Assembly (NCBI GenBank): GCA_035578175.1
Contig: JAQMRL010000007.1
Coordinates: 51,055,227 to 51,119,226 of the forward strand
DNA: 64,000 nucleotides
Direction of reading: 5' to 3'
Source of the DNA: Catonia carolina
Lineage: Eukaryota; Arthropoda; Insecta; Hemiptera; Achilidae
Shown: in pieces, positions 11,792 through 22,435 of the stretch
Numbering within the stretch: position 1 is the first letter of the stretch
Layout of the letters: each line of letters opens with the position of its first letter
Notes under the pieces: model-generated
Seen by the model: the letters and a program-made list of their open reading frames with translations, nothing else
The model's database searches: none
What the model was told of the DNA's origin: nothing
Made by a program: the position numbers and the translations under genes

Positions 11792-12533
11792 AAGGGGAGA
11801 CTGTACTTTGTATCCCGCCAATGTTAAATTTGTTATTTTATGTACATTTTTCATAAGATTGGTAAAATATAGGGAAATTAAACTTTACACACCATAGGTG
11901 TCGAGCTTCTTCTCGAGCTACTGACATTTTTTTAATTTAATCTTTGAACCATAGCATTTTTTTTAAATATTACGTATAACTTGAAATTTTTACAAATTGT
12001 TTTCTACGTTTTTTGCGTATTACTAATTTTTGGAGCACCTGAGGAAGTCATAAAAATGTCGGTATATGTGGATATACAAGATAATTAACCGGTAAAAATA
12101 TCAGCCTGGTAGGTTCATTGGTTTCTGAGAAAATTGTACCTAGTGTTAAAAAATCTAAACCCACGAGAAAACGCAAGAAACAAAACTGCACAAATCAAAA
12201 ACAAAATGTACTCAAGCAAGTAAATTTCCTATCAACAGTTGTTTAGAAAGCTGAACCCAACAGCTGAGAATACAAAAAACAGTGATGCAGATATTTTAAA
12301 AACTACTACTCTTTGCACTAAAACGAGCAGTATAAAAATTGTGAAAAATATCGTTCTCAGTAACATGATAATTTTTCTGTGTAAACTTGATAAAAAAATT
12401 AATTTTTTCATAAAAAAAATATTTTTTTTGTCGTAATTTAATGTTTTTTTCTGGTAGATCTAGGCCAAAACTATTAAAAAACATAAAAACCAAAAATCGA
12501 AATTTTGAGTTAAAACCATCGTGCCATCTCCCC
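11792..12533 (+). mobile_element. TTAA-A element, copy 2
   Basis: This copy spans TTAA (11788-11791), AAGGGGAGACTGTACTTTG at the left end, and CGTGCCATCTCCCC before TTAA (12534-12537) at the right end. The terminal inverted repeat is only about 7 bp (GGGGAGA). The body matches 3111-3856 (inverted) and 47456-49167. There is no transposase frame. TTAA targeting suggests piggyBac mobilisation, though the GGGG ends differ from the usual CCC. Confidence 0.75.
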
Positions 12534-12572
12534 TTAACTCTTAAATATAAAATTTCACCTGCTAACATTGTA

Positions 12573-13542
12573 TTGTAAACTCCCAATTATCCGAAACTGG
12601 GTTATCCGAAACGACGATAAACACATTTTTACTAGAACATCAAACGAATTTAAATATATTCAGTAGCTTAACGATTACCGAAACCCCTATCTCCGCAAGG
12701 AACATTTCCTAAAAATTGGGAAAGGATATCATCCTCAAATTTTCTCAGGTAATATTATGACATATTATTTGCATAATATATACTGAGTTTGTGGCAACAG
12801 AAATTTTTTTTAGTATAACTAGAAAAATGTTTTTTTGAAAATTTCTTTTTTAAAATCATTCTTATCTGTTTTTTGAGGAAGTTTTTATTTAAACTAATTT
12901 TTTAATGAAATTAACCCAGTTGTGTTAATGTATATATTGAAAAGAATATTGTGTACAAATTTCATAAAAATCCGTGCAGTGGTTGTTGAGATAATGTCCT
13001 AATGTTAGAAATATTTTCAGAAAATTGGATGAACCGAAAAGATTTACTACCACAGATATAAGTTATAAACAAAATCTCATTCCATTTCGTGAAACACACG
13101 CATGACACTTAAAAAAAATTGGCCGTTGTCCATCTTTACGGAATCTTTACGGATCTTTACGGAACGTTAAGTATCGTAAAAATTACTAATTATTTTTTTT
13201 CGATCAAAATTAGATTTTTCTCTGAACTAGCATCGTACAAGGAAATTATTTCCGACTACAATATAATTGTAATTTTTTTTTTTCATTAAAACCCGATATG
13301 CAAACTTAAATATATTACCTCATTCAGGAAAAAATTATTTTTAATAATAGGCCCACAGTATAATGAGAATAACCGAAAATATGAAAAAATTCCCAGTTCT
13401 CTGTATCCTTAAGGGCACCAGTGCGCAAAAATAGTAAAATAATCATGTTTCCGCACTAACATATAGTGCGAAATTCTCTCATTAAAATGTTGGTAATGTG
13501 AAAATTGATCAGATAACCGAAGAGTCGGTTCAAAGAATTGTA
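12573..13542. mobile_element. Possible Tigger-type MITE remnant
   Basis: The left side carries CAATTATCCGAAACTGGG then TTATCCGAAACGACG, the kind of repeated end seen in Tigger/pogo elements (compare TTATTTCGAAC and GGATAATTCGAA in the element at 40706). The right side has CAGATAACCGAAGAGTCGG in the opposite sense. TA flanks and exact ends could not be fixed, so this is tentative. Confidence 0.3.
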
Positions 13543-13711
13543 GCTCATTTACAGACCTATAAAAAAAAGAATTGATTATACTCGTATTTGTGATAAAACC
13601 CAATTAGGATCCCGAACTTAATCACATATTGTAAGATTAAATATAAAATTATACAGAATATGAAGTAATATGACTTATATACATCGTAATTTTGCTTTTC
13701 CCATATCGATA

Positions 13712-14112
13712 GGCCTTCTTTGCCCAAAACAGGCAGGTGGAGTGTTAAATTATTTCCACTCGATCTGCTAGTCCCAGGCAACAAAAAATAGTTCTGTTTC
13801 TAATCACATAGTCAGCCAAATATATGACTAAAGCATTTAAGAACAGAAGAGGTAGAGGTTTAACAGACACTAGTCAGAGTTATCTCCTTTGATAGTAATG
13901 AATTTTATTACACAGCCAGACCCTGAGGTGAATGAAGTGAAGATGTAATTTGCAGGGTGGAAAGTAGATGCTTTTCAGAGGGCCTGGCATGCTGATAAGC
14001 ATACTTTTCCGCTCAGTGAGAAAGACAATGGTAAACCACCTCACTCCTCGTTTTACTTGGTAAAGCCTCTAGTGGTTCAAACCAGTCTTTGGGCTGATGA
14101 CCTAAACAACAA
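13712..14112 (+). mobile_element. SINE-C copy 3
   Basis: This is a full-length copy with a perfect 10-bp target duplication CATATCGATA (13702-13711 and 14113-14122). It begins GGCCTTCTTTGCCCAAAAC and ends CTGATGACCTAAACAACAA. It is the clearest copy for defining family ends. Confidence 0.8.
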
Positions 14113-14183
14113 CATATCGATACACTAAACGAAATAAAATTATATAGTAGTCTGCAATACACAGAAGAACAATATTTAAACAG

Positions 14184-14683
14184 CAGTAGTCACCAACTAC
14201 CGGACCGTGGTCCGCGTCTGGATCGTAGACTCATTTTTTGCGGACCGCAAACTCTAGAGAATAATGTATTTTTTTTTGTATGCAGATCTTATTTTCGTGT
14301 ATGATGCAATTTTTTTCGTTTAGGCAGTGTGGATGCTGCGAGCAACTGGTGATGTCAATTAGACGTATACTCAAGTTTCTCTAAAGAGAGGTGATCCTCG
14401 CTGGACGGTCGCGAGCAGGCTGAAAGCAACTCGTGATACCGCCGCACTATAAAATACAAGAAATTACAGCTTTTGTACACGGGCCTACAATTCTTTAAAA
14501 CTGTTGGTACATTTTATTGCTGGAAATTTTTCAAAATCAATAATTAGTATTAAGATTTAGCATGATTGCCATATCTAAATTTTAACAGTCAGCAAGGTAG
14601 GCCTAAATAAAGAGTTGGCTGGACCGTAGCAGTCTTATCAAAATTTTAAACGGACCTTGATCAAATTTATTTGATAGCCACTG
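14184..14683. mobile_element. hAT-like MITE
   Basis: A 500-bp segment with imperfect terminal inverted repeats, CAGTAGTCACCAAC on the left and, read inward from the right, CAGTGGCTATCAAA. The flanks TTAAACAG (14176-14183) and ATATACAG (14684-14691) match at 6 of 8 positions, consistent with an aged 8-bp hAT target duplication. Further inside are ACCGGACCGTGGTCCG on the left and GGACCTTGATC on the right. No transposase is present. Confidence 0.55.
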
Positions 14684-14905
14684 ATATACAGTACAAACAA
14701 TTACATATTACGTTTATTATACACTATTGTAAATTTAAAACTGTACTTATGCCTTCAAAACCCTGTCAGTTATGAGAGAAAATCGGTCATTTTTGTTTTT
14801 GTTACTCTTGCATTTATTAGTCATATAATCCCGCCATTTTTAAGGATTCAGTTCAACATATCAAACTTTTTCAGCTGATCAACATATCGCAGGGTCGTTG
14901 TTAGC

Positions 14906-14999
14906 ACCAATCGGTTAAAACTTGTTTTTCTGGGTTCAAGGGACCTGCAAATAATATTTTCCTTCCCTATATATCATATACGGTAAGAGAAAGTAAAAC
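14906..14999 (-). mobile_element. rep-B fragment (left terminus only)
   Basis: Reverse-orientation left end of rep-B: ACCAATCGGTTAAAACTTG, TGGGTTCAAGGGACCTG, then TTCCTTCCCTATATATCAT and GAGAAAGTAAAA. The stretch between the GACCTG block and the terminus is deleted. Confidence 0.6.
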
Positions 15000-15043
15000 G
15001 TTTATTTTTTGGGGAATAAATTAATACTATTATTTAGTAAGTC

Positions 15044-15345
15044 AACCCGCCGGGTTGGTCTAGTAGTAAAGCCGTCGCCGTGAGTCGGCTGTTTAACAGC
15101 TGATTTCGTAGAAGAAGGTTCCGTAGTTCATATCTTAGCAAATGTAGTTACTTTTATACAGATTTAAATACTAGACAGTGGCTATCAGTGTACTTTGATG
15201 GTTGGGGTTCAATTAACCATACTCTATCAGGAATGGTCATCCTGAGTCTGTCCAAGACTAGACCTCATAAGACTACACGTCATGCACATCATCTTTATCT
15301 TATTGGGTCATGGAGTTGCTTAAATTGAACAAATTGAAAAGTACA
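15044..15345 (+). mobile_element. tRNA-headed SINE
   Basis: Starts CCCGCCGGGTTGGTCTAGTAG, which contains an A-box-like TTGGTCTAGTAGTAAAG. A degenerate B-box (AAGGTTCCGTAGTTC) follows about 50 bp later. The body continues through GTTGGGGTTCAATTAACC and ends in a CATCATCTTTATC-type tail. This is the organisation of a tRNA-derived SINE. No target duplication was found, so the ends are approximate. Confidence 0.55.
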
Positions 15346-16371
15346 CCATATTAGGGATTTAAAAAAAATTATGTAAGATACGTAAACGAAGGGAATAACA
15401 TTTATTTTTAAATTCAGTTTAAATTCCAAAAACCCGTCAGGGGTTATTTGAAAAAATAAAGTTTTCAAATTTCATGTGAATCGTTCAATTCGTTTTGAGT
15501 TCAGAATGTACATGCACGGCCGGGTACACATCTAAACCCTTTTTTATTTCAGGGGACAATTGGTTGAAATCCGGGAAAAGAAAATTTTTCACACTTACAA
15601 TACTTTCCCAGTTTATAGGATAGACAGAGCGGAAGAAAGTAAAAATTATGGAGATGCGTCACTAACCGCGGTATAAACGAGGAGTACAGTACTTAGTGCA
15701 CTCGTACATTATTCTGTATGTATGTATATAAGTATAGTGTGGTACCATAGTGCTGCTTCTCTCTGCTCGCTTGTCCCTTTCATCCTTTATTCACTTTTTG
15801 AAGAAGCGACGACGCGTTAATAAACGGAGAGGGTAAACTATGAGCGAATTCTTCCTTCCTCTAGTGCAACAATAATACCGGTTCCTCATTGAATGTGCAT
15901 CTAAAGCAAATGAGTGACTATTATTCTGTACTGCCTACAGATCAACAAAAACATGATTCCTACACCATATCAACTGACATTCATGTCTGCAGTTCACACA
16001 AAACACTTCATATTAAAAAATGCAATAACGAAATTATTATTTCATTTCGATCGATGCGTACGCGGTACTTACATTCAACATAAGTGGTACAGGCAACTGC
16101 ACTAACCTCCTTGCTAATCGCTAACCAATACGTTTTACTCATTTTCAGATCGATTTTAATGTTGTGTTCACAACCCCGTCGAGAATGAATTCAACTGCGA
16201 AATAGAACCTACTTTGCCAATTTAACATTGTTTAATTATAAATTAATAATTAGGAACACAAAAGTGAAAATATATACAGAATAATCCCGCTAATCGAAAG
16301 TAATTGGGACCGGGAACTGTTCGGATTTCATAATGTTCCGATTATCCGAAAAAATGTCTATAATAACTAAA
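15346..16371. other. No gene seen; TATA-like sequence
   Basis: Unassigned sequence. At about 15722 it reads TGTATATAAGTATAG, and AATAAACGGAGAGGG lies about 100 bp downstream, a spacing that could suit an LTR or promoter, but there is no second copy or coding frame to support this. At about 16283-16352 there are TAATCGAAAG and ATTATCCGAAAA motifs resembling a Tigger-type end. Confidence 0.3.
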
Positions 16372-16775
16372 AAAACAATTTGGTGTGAAACATCCAAAAG
16401 ACTTTCTTGCCAATATAAATAATGAATAACTTAACTTATATTTCAGTCACGAATGGACAACATAAAATGTAAAATATAACTTTTCAAAAATACGGAAAAA
16501 CATGATTTGACGCTAAAAACCTCTGTAGAAAAAATTTATTGAAATACAAGTAGTCGATTTTTTTATTTTCTATTATTTTGATTATACTATTTTGCCTTAA
16601 AATGCACATTAAGGCTGCAATCTTAAAACCCCCCAATTTTAGTGATTTCGATGAGAAAAATATGGGAAATTGCTGAGTGACGCTAAACTAAGCACTGTAG
16701 AAAGAGTGCTTAAATAAAAATTGTAAGTTTTTTAATTTTCTATTAAAGAGCTACATTAGGCTATATAAAGCTTAC
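16372..16775 (-). mobile_element. rep-B copy (right half only)
   Basis: Begins TGGTGTGAAACATCC, the diverged right terminus, then CTTTCTTGCCAATATAAATA and the AACTAAGCACTGTAGA block. The left half with the microsatellite is missing. Confidence 0.65.
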
Positions 16776-16785
16776 ATATTATAGA

Positions 16786-16836
16786 TCATATTATAGATAT
16801 TATAGATCATATTGTAGATAATATTATAGATCAGAG
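16786..16836. repeat. Short tandem repeat, 12-bp type unit
   Basis: Imperfect repeats of ATATTATAGATC occur four to five times directly between the rep-B fragment and the LINE remnant. Confidence 0.6.
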
Positions 16837-16837
16837 A

Positions 16838-18660
16838 GCAAAAACACTCCGACGAGCCAAGAGAAATCAGATATCGGAAGAAATCCGAGGCATTGTGTCA
16901 GACTTCAAAAAACAACAGTAGGAACTTCTAGAAGACGTTCCAATAACACTTCACTGGCTATCAATCTTTAAGTTTATGCTTTCGGGGAGAGAATGGTACA
17001 CTAGCTGTAAACAATAATGTAAATTGCAAGATCATAGCTTAATATTTTGAGAAGTGGCTAAATTGTGAAAACCCCGAAGAAAAATGGCAAAGAAAAAATC
17101 TAGGCGAAGAAACGAAGTTTCATCTCCACCAAATTTAAGAGAACTGCGGAGGACAGTCACAGAACTGAAAAAGAACAAAAATGCTGGAGAAGACTGAATA
17201 ACTGCATAAATGTTGGTGAAAGGAAAAGATCTAGGAAACTGAGAAGATCCCTGTGAGTGCAAAACGGTACTGATATATCCCCTGCATAAAAAAGGAGCTA
17301 TTACGGATGTAAACAATTACCGCGGAATTTCACTTTTATCCGTAACGTACTCTCCAAAGCACTTCTGACTAAACTAGAAGAACAAGTAGATCAGAAACTG
17401 GGTGAATATCAAGCCGAGTTCGGGAAAGGAAGATCCTGCGCAGAACAGATATGGAACCTAAAACGAGTTATGGAAAGTTATGTTTTAAGAGATGTAGTGG
17501 TAGTGTTTGTTGATTTTATTAAAGCTTATGATTTAATGAACCGAAAGGATTTGGAGTGGACATCGAAACCACGACAATCATTAAAGAAATATTAACACAG
17601 ACACGATAAAAAGAAAAAAATTCTAGAAGAAATCTCCGAAGAGTTTCAAATTAAAACTGGGGTTAGGCAGAGTGAAGACTATCACCGGCTGTAACTCTGT
17701 GCTGGAGAAAGGTATTCGGGAATGGGAGATGGAACTTCGCAATAAAGGGTTGTTAAACCAAGTACACATTGAAGGATCAAAGAACGGTGTAAAGCTAAAC
17801 TGTCTTGCTTTTGAAGACGATCTAGCAATCGTTTCTAGGAACACGGAATCAGCAGTAGAACCAATCAACGTGTTGAAATAAAAAGCAGGACTACAGATTT
17901 CCTTCGAGAAAATAAGTACATAACGAACATCAAAACAGCCCCGCAATCCTGAAGACACAATACGGAAGAATTGGGAAAGTTGATGGCTTCAAGTACCTCG
18001 GGGAGATAATACAACCAAAGACCACAGAAATGGAAGCGAAAAACAACAGTCGAGGAAAGATGGCCGGAACACTTTGAGGAACTCACCACTTGTATAACAA
18101 GAAAACACTCTTAAGACAAGCCAAGATTAGACGCTATAATACTGTGATAAATCCTGTGTGTCTGTACGCGAGTGAGTGCCTTAGAATGACCAGGAAGGCT
18201 GGTCTAAGAGAATCAGAGGAATTTGAAAGATCCTCTCCAAAATAATGGTTTCGAAGATAGTAGTCGGAAAATATAGGTCAAGAGGTCGAACACTGTACAA
18301 GGAAAATTAACGATTAATGGAAAAAATTAGAAAAAGAAGACTAAAATTCTACTGACATCTGTATAGAATGGATGACAACCGGTTGACAAAACTAATTTTT
18401 AAGACACTAAATAAAAGACCTACGTTGGCGGTTAAATGGTTTAAAGAAGTATGAGTATTGAAAAAATTGGAATAAACCGAGAAATTTTAATGAACAAAAC
18501 TGAATTCAGACAACTAATTACGAACTTTAAGGTCTTCCATGAAGAGCAAAAACAGAATACAGGGTGGGCAGAAGAACGAAAAGCCTACAGTGAGCGAATG
18601 CTGAGAATGTGGGCTGCAAAACGAGCTTCCACAAACGTCTAAGTCACTTCGAATGATATA
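16838..18660 (+). pseudogene. LINE reverse transcriptase pseudogene
   Basis: A non-LTR retrotransposon ORF can be followed across all three frames. The finger motif NNYRGISLL lies at about 17310. EFGKGRSCAEQIWNLKRVM and VVVFVDFIKAYDLMNRKDL (RT motif A) lie at 17420-17560. The catalytic C motif lies at about 17812 as FEDDLAIVSRN, where FADD is usual. FKYLGEI is at about 17990, and the C-terminus with RMWAAKRASTNV stops at 18640-18642. Many stops and frameshifts break it, and no endonuclease domain was identified upstream. Paralogous fragments lie at 46430-46560 and 46797-49324. Clade assignment is uncertain. Confidence 0.75.
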
Positions 18661-19520
18661 AAATTAGTCATAGGTATACGAAAAAAATTATAAATTGCAC
18701 TTCCTTTTTATGTATTCCTCCTCCAAAAAGGAGCTATGTTCTTTTGGGAGAGTAGTATTTACTGTACTTATAATTAGGCCTAAGTATTTTTATACTATAA
18801 GTAAGTTTATTTTTGTAGTAAGTCTTTAGTTGTATATAATTAAGTATTTATTGTTTATAAGTAGTAATAGACTGTACTATCTTTCAGAGCTGATGAGCTC
18901 TGAACGTACGCATTGGCCTCTACCCACATCATAGCTAGGCAATGACTTGCTAGCAACGTTGCCAACACTGTTATATATTTTGTCAGCCATTTTTTTGGTC
19001 TTTTAATAACAATTATAACCTATGAACATACAATCAGCTGATTATATTATAAAGTACAGCATGTTAACGCGTTCTATAATCGATGTGTTCAGTACGAGAT
19101 GCAAGACACGAGTGAACTACTGCGGCTCATATACGCATGCGTGCGTAATGTTGGTCAGGCTGAAACAATAGTACAATCTGTCAATGCTGGCAAACGTTCT
19201 AAACGCGTGGAACAGGAGAGCTCATCAACCGTGAAAAGCATTATAAGTAATATTTAAATATACTTACAATAAAACAACTGGGTGAATATTCCGTAAAAAT
19301 CAAGGAATGTGGAAGAGATAAATGTGTACCGTGATGCGCGTCTCAGTTATGAAGTCAACATTAGATGACTGAAGTGAATAAACCTAAACAAGTAAGCAGC
19401 AGCAAAAAAAACAAATTATTCTGAAGCTAATGTAGTTAGGTAACCGCCACGAAAGCTTCAGTTTAAAAAATAGCTATTCGGTAAAAATAGCTATTTGTAG
19501 ATCTGAAGAAGTATAGTTTA
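18661..19520. other. No gene seen
   Basis: Includes the LINE 3' trailer and then unassigned sequence. A small palindrome CAGAGCTGATGAGCTCTG lies at about 18886. The stretch from 18890 to 19250 is less AT-rich than average but has no recognisable frame. Confidence 0.4.
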
Positions 19521-20324
19521 AAAAAATCTGGTGTGAAACACTCACACAACTTTCTCTTGCCAATGCAAATAATTAACAATAAACCTAACATTAGTAATAA
19601 AATATTAGAAATAAACAAAAAAGTAACCTCAAAAACATAACCTTATTTTAATCATGAGTAAAAGACGCAAAATGAAAATCAACCTCAGTTTGGCTCAAAA
19701 ATACGGAAAATCACTCTTTCACGCTAAACTAGGCTCTGTACAAAAAAATGCTTGAATTAAAAGTTGTAGATTTTTTTATTTTCTATAAAATTTATTATAT
19801 ACACTTTTGTCGTAAAATGCATACTTTGGCCGAAATCTTAAAAAAATCGATTTTTCACACGTTTACGTGAGAAAAAAACAGAAAATTGCTAATTATTGCT
19901 AAACTAAGCGTTATACAAAAAAATGTTTGAAATAAAAGTTGTAGAATTTTACATTCTCTACAACTTTTATTATATAAACTTTTGCGCTAAAATGCATAAT
20001 AAAGCCGTAATCTTAAAAAAACAACGTTTTTACGTGAAAACAGCCTCACCAAGAATTTCAGCAAACATGGCGCCTACCCTATCTTGTAGAGAATAAAAAA
20101 TTGAATAAACCAGGCGATTTTAAAAACAATCGTAGGACCAGTTTTTGAGAAAATCGCAAAAAAGTGAAAAATTACACGAATAAACTACTACTTCCGGTTG
20201 CCCAATTTTGATGAAAATGTTCGTGTCGGGTCCGGTAGTGGTATGTAACTTAAGTTTCAAGTTTCAAGTTCGTACATTGTTCCGTTCTTGAGATATTCTG
20301 TTCACACACAGACACACACACACA

Positions 20325-20373
<49 letters not shown>

Positions 20374-20510
20374 CAATCGCTAAAAACATGTTTTTTGGGT
20401 TCAGGGGGTCTGAAAACGTATAGATCCGGTGAAAACTCGATTTCTTAAAATCGACATGAAAACAATACTTCCCTTCCTATATATTCATATAGGCAAGAGA
20501 AAGTAAAAAA
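19521..20510 (-). mobile_element. rep-B, full-length copy (reverse)
   Basis: A complete ~990-bp copy. Right end at 19521 (AAAAAATCTGGTGTGAAAC, hairpin GTGTGA...TCACAC on the opposite strand, then ACTTTCTCTTGCC), (CA)n tract with CACAGACA steps at about 20308-20372, left end CCTATATATTCATATAGG plus GGCAAGAGAAAGTAAAA at 20510. Confidence 0.9.
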
Positions 20511-20637
20511 GAACATTTCGGAACGTAACTGAAAAGCGTGAAGCAAGAATGCTACCACTCATAAGACAATAACATTAAAATTTAATGAAATAGGCCAAGG
20601 AAATTTACCACCGGATTAACTTAAATAAAGTTTAAAC

Positions 20638-21262
20638 TTGTGTAAACGTCTGACGCAAAGAAATTGTATAGGGCTAGTTGTACGCAGGATAACGAGACTT
20701 GCTCCGCAGCTACTTAACGATTACAATAAGAAACTTATTTCTTCTCAAGGACATACATTTTCATGCATTTACATTTATGAGAGAACATTATTTTCAACGA
20801 AGAATGAACATTTATTTTTGAAAAATAAAGATATCCTTTTCCAACCAGACACAAAAATTGTATTAGAATTGTGCAACCTAGAACTACCAGTTATGAAAAA
20901 GCACTAGGGGACTGTCAAATTTATAACATACTACCAAATAATTTAAAATATACACTGTACACTTTTAAATATAAAATCTAACAGTTCCTCTTAAAAAAAC
21001 AATTTTTTTAAATGTTTTAATTTACTGTAATCAATTTCTGAAGAACTGGGTTTATGTGGATTCAATGCTTGTTAACAGCAAGTTTGTGGAAATAAAGTAT
21101 TTTTTTACCTGATAATTGTTTTAAAAGCAGCTTTCTTTGTATATTTTTTAACTTTTATTATTACTTTATTTTAAATTTAATATGAAAAGTTTATCAAGGT
21201 ATATGTTTAAATTTTTACAATTTTATGTATAGAATTGCGTTCAAATTGATTTATAACGTAGT
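20638..21262 (+). pseudogene. LINE ORF C-terminus and 3' UTR (unit 1)
   Basis: The frame from 20638 starts with TTG rather than ATG and runs to a stop at 20905-20907. It is followed by a shifted frame reading YNILPNNLKYTLYTFKYKI, the end pattern common to several non-LTR retrotransposon RT ORFs (lPNNiK...FK.ki). An AATAAA lies at 21097. The downstream ~340 bp is repeated as unit 2. Lineage is uncertain and the ORF is broken. Confidence 0.45.
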
Positions 21263-21424
21263 CTACTACCAAATAACTAAAGAGATACAATATACACACT
21301 TAAATATAAAATCTACAGTTTCTGTTGGAAAAACAATTTTCTTAAATTAAACATTTTTTTCTGAAATCAATTTCCTAAAGTTTATGTGGATTCAAATTGT
21401 TTTTAAATCATCTTTCTTTGTATA
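21263..21424 (+). repeat. Second copy of LINE 3' region (unit 2, left part)
   Basis: CTACTACCAAATAACTAAAG through TTTATGTGGATTCAAATTG repeats the 20925-21075 sequence. The unit is interrupted by rep-B at 21425 and resumes at 28603. Confidence 0.6.
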
Positions 21425-22078
21425 TTTTTACTTTCTCTTGCCTATATGAATATATAGGAAGGAAAGTATTGTTTTCATGTCGATTTTTCGAAATCGAGTT
21501 TACACCGGATCTATACGTTTTCAGACCCCCTGAACCCAAAAAACATGTTTTTAGCGATTGGTCTGTGTGTGTGTGAACAGAATATCTCAAGAACGGAACA
21601 TTGTACAAACTTGAAACTTAAAACCTAAGTTACACACCACTACAGAACCCGACACGAACATTTTCATCAAAATCCGTCAACCGGAAGTAGTAGTTTATTC
21701 GTATAATTTTTCACTTTTTTGCAATTTTCTCAAAAACTGGTCCTACGATTTTTTTAAAAGTCGGCTGGTTTACTCAATTTTTTATTCTTTACAAGATAGG
21801 GTAGGCGCCATGTTTGCTGAAATTCTTGGTGAGGGTGTTTTCTCGTAAAAACGTTGTTTTTTTAAGATTACGGCTTTAATATGCATTTTAGCGCAACAAT
21901 TTATATAATAAAAGTTGTAGAAAATTTAAAATGCTATAACTTTTATTTCAAATATTTTTTTGTATAACGCTTAGTTTAGCGGTAATAAGCAATTTTCTGT
22001 TTTTTTCTCACGAAAATGTGTGAAAAATCGATTTTTTTAAGATTTCAGCCTTAGTATGCATTTTACGACAAAAGTGTA
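21425..22078 (+). mobile_element. rep-B copy, left part (interrupted by BEL)
   Basis: Left terminus TTTTTACTTTCTCTTGCC, TG tract, and body up to ACGACAAAAGTGTA, where the BEL/Pao element is inserted. GTGTA (22074-22078) is one copy of the 5-bp target duplication. The element resumes at 28318. Confidence 0.9.
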
Positions 22079-22353
22079 TGGTTGATTGAATGAGTGGTTG
22101 AATAAATGCACAAAATAAAGGATTCAATGTATGAAATTTGAACACGTTTGAATTTTGAACAATGTTTTATTGAACGCACACGAACACAAGCGGACTGTAT
22201 CACCGTTCAGCACACACTCACTCTCCCCTGCGCACTGGTCCACGCACTCGAACTAGCTACGCGCATAGCAGTAGCCAGCGCCCATTCACACACACGCATT
22301 TTCACAACTTAACACATTCAGACACAAATAAAACGTTAATTAAATATTAACCA
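22079..22353 (-). repeat. BEL/Pao 3' LTR (275 bp)
   Basis: Identical to the other LTR over its first ~145 bp as read on the + strand and diverged over the rest. On the minus strand it starts TGGTTAATATTTAATTAACG and ends CAATCAACCA. A purine-rich tract (about 22354-22375, GGCCGGGGGCA when read on the minus strand) lies just upstream in element orientation and probably serves as polypurine tract. Confidence 0.9.
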
Positions 22354-22435
22354 TGCCCCCGGCCTTGAAGGGCATTCAAGAGTTACAATAATTAAATTAT
22401 GAATACTAAAGTTTTTTTTTTAAACAAAAGAACAG

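Noticed and set aside
15720..15840. TATA-like motif followed by AATAAA as a host promoter or LTR
   Set aside because: No second copy, no coding frame and no terminal repeats support it.
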